Positions 23,991 through 31,244 of a DNA stretch of 31,244 bases are shown here, piece after piece. The position numbers and the translations under genes are program-made. Under the pieces are notes generated by a model. That model was not told where the DNA came from. It saw nothing but the letters and a program-made list of their open reading frames with translations, and did not search any database. The DNA is from CAYJFG01 sp051881695 (GTDB lineage Bacteria > Bacillota > Clostridia > Oscillospirales > Acutalibacteraceae), in NCBI GenBank assembly GCA_051881695.1, contig JBJEQJ010000030.1:1-31244 (forward strand). Reading direction: 5' to 3'. Numbering within the stretch: position 1 is the stretch's first letter; each line of letters begins with the position of its first letter.

Positions 23991-25552
23991 TGCAAAAACG
24001 AATAACAAAACTCACATTTTCTAAGATACCCACAGCAAAGAAAAAGGTTGCCGCTTATGCAAGAGTATCAAGCGGAAAGGATGCTATGCTCCATTCCCTT
24101 TCTGCACAGGTCAGCTATTATAGCAGTCTTATTCAGTCGCATAACGACTGGGAATATGTCGGTGTGTATGCTGATGAGGGTATTACCGGCACAAGCACAA
24201 AGCACCGTGATGGTTTCAACCTTATGGTCAAGGACGCACTTGACGGAAAGATTGACCTTATTATCACAAAATCAGTCAGCCGTTTTGCACGAAATACGGT
24301 GGACAGCCTTACCACTGTACGCAAGCTGAAAGATGCCGGTGTTGAGGTTTACTTTGAGAAAGAAAACATTTATACATTTGACAGCAAGGGCGAACTTCTT
24401 ATAACAATTATGTCCTCTCTTGCGCAGGAAGAAAGCCGAAGCATCTCGGAGAATGTCACCTGGGGACAGAGAAAGCGTTTTGCTGACGGAAAGGTAACTA
24501 TGCCCTATAAGAATTTTCTCGGCTATGATAAGGGCAAAGACGGCAAGCCGGTCATCAATGAAAAAGAGGCTGAAATTATACGACTGATATACCGATTATT
24601 TCTTCAAGGAAAGACCGCATCAGGAATTTGCAAACACCTTGACGGACTTGGAACACCGACTCCAACAGGCAGAAAAGCCTGGAATCAGACAACGATAAAC
24701 AGTATCCTGCGTAACGAGAAATACAAGGGTGATGCACTTTTGCAAAAGAAATTTACTGTAGATTTTCTTACAAAAAAGCAAAAGGTCAACGAGGGCGAAG
24801 TTCCTCAATACTATGTTGAGGACAACCACCCGGCAATCATCGACCCTTTGGAGTTTGATATGGTACAAGCAGAAATTGCAAGACGACAAAAGCTCGGTCG
24901 TTCCTACAGCGGTGCATCTATTTTTTCAAGCAAGGTAATATGCGGTGAGTGTGGCAGCTTTTACGGTCAGAAAATCTGGCATTCCAACGACCCTTATCGC
25001 AAAGTCGTATGGCGTTGCAACAGAAAATTCAACGGAAAATATGTGTGCGAAACTCCGACATTGGACGCTGACGAAATCAAAGAAAAGTTTATTATTGCGT
25101 ATAATCGGCTGCTCGGCAACCGCAAGGAGCTGTTGGAAGCCTGCGAGCTTATGTGTGAAACAGCAAGTGATTGCTCTGCCTTAAATAAAGAAATCGACGC
25201 TTTGAATGATGAAATACAGTTAATTGCTGAAATGGTCAATCAGTGCGTAAAAGAAAACGCCGGCTCAAAGCAGTCGCAGTCAAGCTATGATAAGAAATAC
25301 AATTCCCTTGTCAAAAGGTATGAAAAAGCCGACAAAAGGCTTACTGATGTAACACAGGAGCGTGACGGACGAATAAACCGAGAACGGGAGCTTCGGATTT
25401 TCATTTCCGAGTTAGCAGAAAAACCACTCGTTATTGAAGAATGGGACGAGGAGCTTTGGGTAAGCATTCTGGAAACAGCCACAGTACACAAGGACGGGCA
25501 GATAATATTCCTGTTTAAAAACGGAACAAGCATCGAAGTCGGGGCTGAATAA
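23990..25552 (+). CDS. Large serine recombinase
   Basis: A 520-residue intact large serine recombinase. The resolvase-type catalytic domain begins A-A-Y-A-R-V-S-S-G-K-D with the nucleophile at Ser27. Next come the helical recombinase domain (about 170-280), a zinc ribbon (Cys318, Cys321, with W-R-C-N-R-K-F near 340), and a coiled coil (about 385-460) before a beta-rich tail. It cuts and rejoins DNA at specific sites through a phosphoserine link and would move or invert a segment. The GGAGG ribosome site lies inside the preceding small gene. It is the working counterpart of the deleted copy at 1997-2801 and is its potential partner or trans-acting source. Confidence 0.93.
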   Translation: MQKRITKLTFSKIPTAKKKVAAYARVSSGKDAMLHSLSAQVSYYSSLIQSHNDWEYVGVYADEGITGTSTKHRDGFNLMVKDALDGKIDLIITKSVSRFARNTVDSLTTVRKLKDAGVEVYFEKENIYTFDSKGELLITIMSSLAQEESRSISENVTWGQRKRFADGKVTMPYKNFLGYDKGKDGKPVINEKEAEIIRLIYRLFLQGKTASGICKHLDGLGTPTPTGRKAWNQTTINSILRNEKYKGDALLQKKFTVDFLTKKQKVNEGEVPQYYVEDNHPAIIDPLEFDMVQAEIARRQKLGRSYSGASIFSSKVICGECGSFYGQKIWHSNDPYRKVVWRCNRKFNGKYVCETPTLDADEIKEKFIIAYNRLLGNRKELLEACELMCETASDCSALNKEIDALNDEIQLIAEMVNQCVKENAGSKQSQSSYDKKYNSLVKRYEKADKRLTDVTQERDGRINRERELRIFISELAEKPLVIEEWDEELWVSILETATVHKDGQIIFLFKNGTSIEVGAE

Positions 25553-25616
25553 GTCCCTTTCTTTTCTATGTAAAAATGTAGGTTTACACAATTTTTGGGA
25601 TAGTCTCATTTTGATA

Positions 25617-25656
25617 TAAAAAATGCGCTGTGAGTATTTTCACAACGCATTTTATC
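25617..25656. terminator. Bidirectional terminator between converging genes
   Basis: AAAATGCG/CGCATTTT and TGTGA/TCACA form a two-part stem (about 25619-25653) with A- and T-rich flanks. It ends the plus-strand recombinase cassette and the minus-strand transporter operon. Confidence 0.75.
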
Positions 25657-25686
25657 TATTTTCAATATTTACAGCAACACCTACTG

Positions 25687-28038
25687 TTATTTCTCAATGG
25701 AATCAGTCTTGTAAATGAAATCGACCTTGCCGTCCATATCATCGGAAATTCCGCTGTAGCTCTTGTAGTGTGAAGAAACCTCCGAAACAGCCTTTAGTCT
25801 GCTTACGAGTCCATTTACGTTACCGCCTACTGCGTCAACAAGCACGCCTATTCCATCTTCTTTGAACTTTTTAAGTCCATCGTTAAGCGTCATTGAGCCG
25901 TCCTTAAGCTGTTTTACTCCGCTTACAAGGGCACTGCTTCCCTCCTTGAGTGAAGCAACTCCCTGCGCAAGATTCTTCGCTCCGCTGTTAAGCTCGCCTG
26001 TGCCGTCCTTGAGCGACTGTGCACCGCTATTAATAGAGTCTGCACCGTCCTTCAGAGTTCCGACGCCGTCTTTTAGCGAGCCCGAACCGCTCTTTAGCTG
26101 TTCTGCGCCGTTCTTAAGAGTGTAAGAACCTTCTTTAAGAGTATTTGTTCCGCCGAGAATCTGCTGTGCTCCTGCGTTCGCCTTGTCAACGCCGTCGGTG
26201 TAGGTAAGCACTCCCTGATAAAATATATTGTAGTTGTCAAGCTGTTCTTTGAGTGAAGAAAGTGAAGTCTTACCTGCACTTGCTTTTTCAACAGCAGAAT
26301 TTATCCGGCTTTGCACCTCATCACTCTGCATATTTGTATCGATAAGAGACTGAATCCGGCTCTGTGTGTTGATGTCAACTGTCGACTGAATTGTGGAAGA
26401 ACTCATCTGCGTTGATACTGCGGTATTAATCTGCACCTGTACCTCATCAGGAATCTGTCCCGATGCTATTGCCGAATCGTACTGCTCTGCACTCATTGAA
26501 TAGCCTGCCGAAGCTAAAACGCTCTCAGTAACCTGCTTTCTTACTGCTGACTCAACAGCCACTCTGATTACATCCTTCTGGCTGTTCACCGTAGTTGTAA
26601 CGGTTTCAAGCGCAGTATTATAAGCAACAGTTTTCACGTTATCCTCACTTAATGAGCCGACAAGCTTATCAAGCACCTGTGCATAATTCGAAATTGTCAG
26701 CTTATCAGCCTGAAGTCCTGCTGCGGCAATCTGAGCATCGGCAGTTGCAAGAAGAGTATCAAATATCTGCTTTGCTCCCGCATTGAGCGACTCGCTGTTG
26801 CCTGAAATCGTATTAAGTCCCGATGAAAGCGTTGCCACATAGCCCTGCAACTGCGAGATACCCGAATCAAGACTTACTGCACCATCGTTAAGTGAGCTTA
26901 CACCGCTGTCGAGCGAATCTGCGCCGTCTTTAAGCGTTCCCACACCGTTGTCCAGATCCTTTGCACCGCTTGCAAGTGCACCGGCACCGTTGTCAAGCTC
27001 TTGTGCACCGCTGCTGATTTTTTCTGCACCGTCATAAAGCTGATCAACACCTTCAATCAACTCTCCCGACTTGTCAAGAAGAGTTTTAAGCCCGTCATAC
27101 AACTGTGATGAACCGTCAATAAGCTGATCTGCGGCATCAGTCAGTTCATCAAGAGAGTCTGACAACGCATCAATCTTATCGTCAACCTTAGAAAAATCAA
27201 TATCGCTGAACATATCGTTTGCGGCAAGCGTAAAGCTTGTTGCAAGCTCAAAATTCTTTACGTCAGCTGTTATCTCAACATAATCGGGAATTTCAAAATC
27301 CTTGCTGTCTATGCCTAGATTTGACTGCATTCCGGGGAGTGCAAAACCTGCAACGAAGGTATGACTACCGTCATTGACAACCTTGCCGTTTGAAACCTCA
27401 ACGTTTCTGAAAGCGTCATTGTCGAGCATCATACCCGTAAGCATTACAAACGGAACGTAGATTTCTTCTTCCTTGCCGTCAATTTTTATTTTCTCCGACT
27501 GTCTGTTCGTGTAGTCAAAGCGGATTTTCACCTTACCGCTCTGACCTGCAAGCTTATCTGCTGAAATCTTTTTGCCGTCAAGCGTATAGCTTACCGAAAG
27601 TCCGACAGGAAGTTCCGACTTTCCCGTACCCTGATAGTAAATGTCATTTCCGTCTGCGCTCCACTCGTACATATTGTTTTCGTTTACTGTGTAAGTTTCG
27701 TCGCCTTTTACGTTTACAATATTATCAAGGTTTGAAATATCTCCAAAGCTCTTTGCCTTTGCGGTATTTTTAATCCAGTCGCTCACGATAACCTTTTTGG
27801 GTGAACCGTCTGCGTTTGCAATTATGTAAACCGTTTCATTCTTTGAAAGCTTTTTGGTTTTGTCCTCCGAAGCGTTTTTTGCGGTTGAAGAATTGTCCGA
27901 AATATTTGTATTCGTTGTTTCAGTATCCGTGCTCTTTGCACCTGCCGAATATGACACAACGCCAATTGTGCAGCAAAGAATTGTAAGACTCAAGACGCCT
28001 GAAAGCACCTTTGGCATATATTTTTTTATTTTACTCAT
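25687..28038 (-). CDS. Exported heptad-repeat protein (YhgE/Pip-like), partner of the MMPL transporter
   Basis: A 783-residue protein with an N-terminal signal sequence or anchor (about 8-32, V-L-S-G-V-L-S-L-T-I-L-C-C). A beta-rich domain (about 60-260) follows, then two long blocks of 7-residue repeats of the form L-x-x-G-A-x-x (about 300-400 and 640-750), like the periplasmic-side repeats of YhgE/Pip proteins. A helical insert between them carries T-V-N-S-Q-K-D and Q-S-R-I-Q-S. Unlike YhgE, it shows no C-terminal membrane domain. Its ATG overlaps the end of the transporter gene by 8 bases, and its GGAGGT site lies in that gene. It is probably an extracellular coiled-coil partner of the transporter. 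Confidence 0.75.
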   Translation of the reverse strand: MSKIKKYMPKVLSGVLSLTILCCTIGVVSYSAGAKSTDTETTNTNISDNSSTAKNASEDKTKKLSKNETVYIIANADGSPKKVIVSDWIKNTAKAKSFGDISNLDNIVNVKGDETYTVNENNMYEWSADGNDIYYQGTGKSELPVGLSVSYTLDGKKISADKLAGQSGKVKIRFDYTNRQSEKIKIDGKEEEIYVPFVMLTGMMLDNDAFRNVEVSNGKVVNDGSHTFVAGFALPGMQSNLGIDSKDFEIPDYVEITADVKNFELATSFTLAANDMFSDIDFSKVDDKIDALSDSLDELTDAADQLIDGSSQLYDGLKTLLDKSGELIEGVDQLYDGAEKISSGAQELDNGAGALASGAKDLDNGVGTLKDGADSLDSGVSSLNDGAVSLDSGISQLQGYVATLSSGLNTISGNSESLNAGAKQIFDTLLATADAQIAAAGLQADKLTISNYAQVLDKLVGSLSEDNVKTVAYNTALETVTTTVNSQKDVIRVAVESAVRKQVTESVLASAGYSMSAEQYDSAIASGQIPDEVQVQINTAVSTQMSSSTIQSTVDINTQSRIQSLIDTNMQSDEVQSRINSAVEKASAGKTSLSSLKEQLDNYNIFYQGVLTYTDGVDKANAGAQQILGGTNTLKEGSYTLKNGAEQLKSGSGSLKDGVGTLKDGADSINSGAQSLKDGTGELNSGAKNLAQGVASLKEGSSALVSGVKQLKDGSMTLNDGLKKFKEDGIGVLVDAVGGNVNGLVSRLKAVSEVSSHYKSYSGISDDMDGKVDFIYKTDSIEK

Positions 28039-30133
28039 TTACCGTTACCTCCGTATTGTTTTTATTTGACTTAAAACCTAATGTGGTCACTCCGATAACC
28101 TTATCAGACAGCATAAACATTGCAGGCAGAATAAGAATTACGCAAAGTGCGCTGATTATTGCTCCCCTTGCCATAAGTGCGCAAAGCGAGCCTATCATAT
28201 CAACGTCGGAGTAAATTGCAACACCGACCGTTGCGGCAAACAAGCCCATTGCACTGACAATGATTGACGGGATTGAGGTTTCAAGCGCAGTAGTGACAGA
28301 AGTCCTTTTATCGTTGCCGAGCGAGCGTTCCTTTTTATATCGTGTAGTCATTAGTATTGCATAGTCAACTGTTGCGCCGAGCTGAATTGTACTTATGCAT
28401 ATCGGTGCGATAAACGGCAGTGACTCGCCCATATAGTGCGGCAAGCCAAGGTTGATGAATATTGCAAGCTCAATTACTGCAACAAGGATAATCGGCAGGC
28501 TTATACTCTTTTCAACCACTGCTATGATTAAAAAGATAGCAATAATCGAAATCATATTTACAACCTGAAAATCAACCGAAGTGATATCAATCAAGTCATT
28601 TGTGCAAGCCGCCTCACCAATCAGCAGACCTTCATCGTCGTATTTTCTGATTATGCTGTTAAGCCGTTCTATCTGCGTACTTACCTCGTCGGAAGCGGTC
28701 TGATATTCCGAGTTTATCAGCATAAGCTCCCAATTGTCGCTTTTAAGAATACTTGTAACAGATTCGGGAAGAATTTCCTCGGGGACAAGCGAGCCGACTA
28801 CGCTTTCAAGTCCGAGAACGTATTTTACGCCGTCTACGTTCTCCATTTCTTCGGTCATTTTACGAACCTGCTTTGCAGGCAATTTTGAGTCGGTCAGCAC
28901 CATATGAGTAGTACCAATGTCGAACTCCTCTTTGAGCTTTGTGTTTGCAATTACGTTTGACATATCCTCGGGCAGGCTCTTTGACAAATCGTAGTAAACC
29001 TCATTGTTTGTGTTGCTGTATCCGTAATATGACGGATAAATTATCATTACAAACAGAATAAGAAAAGCGGGGAAAATTTTAATAATACCTTTTGCAAGCT
29101 TTTTCGTTGACGGAATCAGCGATCTGTGCATTGTCTGTTCAAGCGGCTTGTCGAGTACGAGAATGAGCGATGGAAGAATTGTCACACAGCCGATTACACC
29201 GAAGATTACGCCCTTAGCCATAACGATTCCGAGGTCACGTCCGAGCGTAAAGGTCATAAAGCAGAGTGCGATAAAGCCTGCAACAGTTGTTATTGAGCTT
29301 CCGAGTACGGAACGTGTTGTTTCCTTGATTGCAACAGCCATTGCGCTTTTGTGGTCGCCGTAAATCTTCTTTTGCTCTCCGTAGCTGTGCCACAAAAAGA
29401 TTGAATAGTCCATTGTTACGGCAAGCTGAAGAATGGCAGACAGAGCTTTTGTAATGTACGAAATTTCACCGAGGAAGTAGTTTGAACCGAGGTTCATAAG
29501 TATTGCCATTCCGATACTTGCAAGAAAAACAAACGGGATAATCCAGTTATCCATAAATATCATCATTGCAACAACGGCAAGAATTACTGCGATTGCAACG
29601 TAGATTGCTTCCTGTTCTTCACACAAATCTCTCAAATCGGTTACCATTGCCGATATGCCTGAAACAAAACACTGCTCACCTGCAACGGCTCTGATTTGCG
29701 TTATAGCGTCCATAGTTTCATCAGCCGAGCTGGAAGTGTCAAAGAACACCGCCATAAGCGTTGAATTGTCTGAATTGAACGCATCGTAGATTTTGTCGGG
29801 AAGCACCTCCATAGGGATTGACATATCAGCTATGTCATCATACCAGAGTACGGTGACTATGTGATCAATCTTCTTAATTTTTTCTTCGGTTCTGACAATG
29901 TCCTTTTCGTTCATATCCTCAAAAATCAGAAACGAAAACGCACCCTTGTCAAAATCATCAAGAAGGTAATCCTGTCCCTTTATAGTGTCAAGACTATCGG
30001 GAAGATAATTGAGCATATCATAATTGACACGTGTGAATATCATTCCCAGCACCGACGGAATGAGAAGCACAATTGCGACAATCAGAATTGCTATGCGGCT
30101 TTTTACAACCGCTTTTCCGAATTTCATCTTCAA
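28031..30133 (-). CDS. MMPL/RND-type membrane transporter
   Basis: A 700-residue transporter with two halves. Each has one membrane segment, an outer loop domain (about 35-165 and 365-505), then a five-segment bundle, about 12 segments in total. The segment S-A-I-L-Q-L-A-V-T-M-D-Y-S-I-F-L in the first half is matched by I-S-T-I-Q-L-G-A-T-V-D-Y-A-I-L in the second. The Asp-Tyr pair in each is the proton-relay motif of MmpL proteins. An AAGGAG site precedes the ATG. Related proteins export lipids or hydrophobic compounds; the cargo here is unknown. It is transcribed with the heptad-repeat protein and follows a tetR gene from which a terminator separates it. Confidence 0.88.
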   Translation of the reverse strand: MKMKFGKAVVKSRIAILIVAIVLLIPSVLGMIFTRVNYDMLNYLPDSLDTIKGQDYLLDDFDKGAFSFLIFEDMNEKDIVRTEEKIKKIDHIVTVLWYDDIADMSIPMEVLPDKIYDAFNSDNSTLMAVFFDTSSSADETMDAITQIRAVAGEQCFVSGISAMVTDLRDLCEEQEAIYVAIAVILAVVAMMIFMDNWIIPFVFLASIGMAILMNLGSNYFLGEISYITKALSAILQLAVTMDYSIFLWHSYGEQKKIYGDHKSAMAVAIKETTRSVLGSSITTVAGFIALCFMTFTLGRDLGIVMAKGVIFGVIGCVTILPSLILVLDKPLEQTMHRSLIPSTKKLAKGIIKIFPAFLILFVMIIYPSYYGYSNTNNEVYYDLSKSLPEDMSNVIANTKLKEEFDIGTTHMVLTDSKLPAKQVRKMTEEMENVDGVKYVLGLESVVGSLVPEEILPESVTSILKSDNWELMLINSEYQTASDEVSTQIERLNSIIRKYDDEGLLIGEAACTNDLIDITSVDFQVVNMISIIAIFLIIAVVEKSISLPIILVAVIELAIFINLGLPHYMGESLPFIAPICISTIQLGATVDYAILMTTRYKKERSLGNDKRTSVTTALETSIPSIIVSAMGLFAATVGVAIYSDVDMIGSLCALMARGAIISALCVILILPAMFMLSDKVIGVTTLGFKSNKNNTEVTVNE

Positions 30134-30166
30134 TTACTCCTTACCTGTATTTTCTTGTCTTAATAT

Positions 30167-30179
30167 TTTATTGAATAAA
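30167..30179. promoter_or_regulatory. Candidate TetR operator before the transporter gene
   Basis: TTTATTGAATAAA is a perfect 13-base palindrome, about 35 bases before the transporter start, and outer arms GTCT/AGAC extend it. The core ATTGAATAA recurs in the tetR promoter region (30892-30900), which suggests one repressor acts on both. Confidence 0.45.
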
Positions 30180-30200
30180 CAGACAAAATAAAATAGACAC

Positions 30201-30231
30201 AAAAAAAATCGTGCCTAGTTTTTAGGCACGA
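30201..30231 (-). terminator. Terminator of the tetR gene
   Basis: On the minus strand TCGTGCCTA and TAGGCACGA form a strong stem followed by eight T residues. It separates tetR from the transporter pair, so the latter needs its own promoter. Confidence 0.88.
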
Positions 30232-30301
30232 AAGCAAATCTGACTAAAAAACATACGCCTTGTTTGAGAACCCGAATGTCTGTTTCATATATATTATTAT
30301 G

Positions 30302-30859
30302 TTATTTTTTTGAGCTGTTCTTAAACGCATTTTCCATTGAGCCGTCAAAAAGCTCGCAAATTCTGCGCAGTTTGATACTTAAATCATACTTCATTCCACC
30401 GCAAAGCCAGTCAAGCACAAAACCTACCAGCAGGCTTTTGTAATACATTGCGATAACTTCTTTATCGTTATCACTTATGTTATAGTTTCCCGAAACGGCG
30501 TCTATGTACCTTGCAACAGCGTGTTGAGATACCCTGTTCAGATATTGCTCAAATAATTCCCTGTTTGCCGAATTGTAAATGTGCATCATAGCTGTCTTGT
30601 TTTCCAGGGCAAAGTCAATTGCCGAAAGCAGACAGTCAAAAATTGTATCAGACTCGGTCTGCGACTGTAAAAGCTTGTCTGTCTCCTCGGTAAAAATTTC
30701 CTCAATAAGCGACGGAATATCACTGAAGTGATAGTAAAAAGAGTTGCGGTTGATTCCGCAGTCCTCAACAATATCTTTAACCGTAATTTTACTCAACGGC
30801 TTTTTATTCAGCAGTTTCATAAAAGAAATCTTGATTGCGTATTTTGTAAAAGAAGGCAT
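30302..30859 (-). CDS. TetR family regulator of the MMPL transporter pair
   Basis: A 186-residue regulator with an N-terminal TetR domain (about 1-55: I-T-V-K-D-I-V-E-D-C-G-I-N-R-N-S-F-Y-Y-H-F) and a helical C-terminal domain, similar to the small TetR_C_8-like group. I chose ATG 30859, preceded by GGTGAGA. A longer frame to 30949 runs back through the presumed promoter. It lies directly upstream of the transporter in the same direction, and a shared palindromic motif in front of both suggests it represses both. Confidence 0.85.
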   Translation of the reverse strand: MPSFTKYAIKISFMKLLNKKPLSKITVKDIVEDCGINRNSFYYHFSDIPSLIEEIFTEETDKLLQSQTESDTIFDCLLSAIDFALENKTAMMHIYNSANRELFEQYLNRVSQHAVARYIDAVSGNYNISDNDKEVIAMYYKSLLVGFVLDWLCGGMKYDLSIKLRRICELFDGSMENAFKNSSKK

Positions 30860-30885
30860 ATTTCTCACCCGAAAAACAATGTTTA

Positions 30886-30902
30886 TATTATATTGAATAA
30901 TA
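30886..30902. promoter_or_regulatory. Candidate TetR operator before tetR
   Basis: TATTAT-ATTG-AATAATA is a near-palindrome about 30 bases before the tetR start, and it shares the nine-base core ATTGAATAA with the palindrome at 30167-30179. Confidence 0.4.
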
Positions 30903-30974
30903 GCATAAAATCTCCGATTTGGCAAGAATTGCACCTCTGTTAAAATCAATAATCATAATACTTCTTTTCCGGAG

Positions 30975-31244
30975 ATGAAAAGAAAAACAAACCGTGAGGA
31001 GCGTAGGCAATATTATGCAGTTGGCTGTCATCCTGCCATTATCAGCAAAGAAATATTTGAAGCTGTTCTGGAAGAACGAAAGCGTAGGTCAAATGTAGAA
31101 ATTATTGACGGTAAAAAGACTCGCAAGGCTTCAAAATACAGCTCTAAAACTAACGACCTTCATTAGGCTATTTTGCACCTTCTTGAAGTCAATTTTATAT
31201 ATGTAAAAGCAGCAAATGAAACTCTGATTTTGAAAAATGAAACG
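30975..31244 (+). pseudogene. Fragment of another serine recombinase, running off the right edge
   Basis: A 63-codon frame (30975-31166) matches the part of large serine recombinases between the catalytic and zinc-ribbon domains: R-Q-Y-Y-A-V-G-C-H-P-A-I-I-S-K-E-I-F-E-A, then R-R-S-N-V. The catalytic part is absent, and the zinc ribbon that should follow is replaced by an in-frame TAG and unrelated sequence. Past the stop, the same frame reads E-T-L-I-L-K-N-E-T, nearly identical to the stretch at 1576-1606. It differs from the other two recombinases in the window, so it came from a separate element. Confidence 0.65.

Noticed and set aside
23327..25597. AATTTTTG direct repeat on both sides of the intact recombinase cassette as attachment cores
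   Set aside because: An 8-base AT-rich repeat is expected by chance, and the flanks (23327-23334, 25590-25597) do not otherwise match.
29861..30163. Plus-strand open frame of 100 codons opposite the transporter start
   Set aside because: It is antisense to the well-supported MMPL gene and crosses its ribosome site and candidate operator.
1..31244. CRISPR arrays, rRNA or tRNA genes
   Set aside because: I saw no regularly spaced repeats, no cas genes and no tRNA- or rRNA-like sequence. The short repeats present are operators, hairpins or element remnants.

Overview
The window looks like a chromosomal segment of a low-GC gut Clostridium-type Firmicute (Ruminococcus / Oscillospiraceae-like). 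The reasons are the strong GGAGG-type ribosome sites, a Firmicutes-type (class II) GalT, a lipoprotein-type sugar-binding protein, a GH36 alpha-galactosidase, and large serine recombinases with small zinc-finger partners. The assignment is inference from gene content, not from a marker gene.

Layout. (1) 1-1500: a MerR-type promoter firing off the left edge, then an autoregulated tetR-GNAT acetyltransferase pair on the minus strand. (2) 1500-4700: a graveyard of mobile DNA. It holds a short recombinase-like tail, three hairpins, a zinc-finger/small-gene/recombinase cassette whose recombinase has lost its middle, a decayed second zinc-finger gene, and the 3' end of an IS66 transposase. (3) 4540-16720: one long minus-strand operon for raffinose-family oligosaccharides. 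Its order is binding lipoprotein, two permeases, alpha-galactosidase, galactokinase, GalT, fructokinase, amylosucrase-family GH13, GalE. A hairpin terminator closes it and an AraC-family regulator is divergent from it. The set covers uptake of the oligosaccharide, removal of galactose, the Leloir route for galactose, sucrose splitting and fructose phosphorylation. No ATPase for the transporter is present. (4) 17704-18189: a non-coding zone of stacked hairpins ending in a bidirectional terminator. (5) 18190-23206: a compact five-gene minus-strand operon of polytopic membrane protein, radical SAM protein (HxsC-like), radical SAM/SPASM protein (HxsB-like), membrane-anchored MORN-repeat protein, and an exported His-Xaa-Ser/Asn repeat protein (HxsA-like). 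This is a variant His-Xaa-Ser modification system with no visible HxsD, and is the most interesting part of the window. (6) 23241-25660: an intact zinc-finger/small-gene/large serine recombinase cassette on the plus strand, the mirror image of the broken one at 2.0-3.4 kb. (7) 25687-30859: tetR, an MMPL/RND-type transporter and a large exported heptad-repeat protein (YhgE-like), with matching candidate operators. (8) 30975-31244: a fragment of yet another recombinase whose last 31 bases match 29 of 31 bases at 1576-1606.

The two inverted recombinase cassettes bracket the whole sugar operon and the His-Xaa-Ser operon (about 20 kb). The sequence does not say whether the bracketed block ever moved as a unit.
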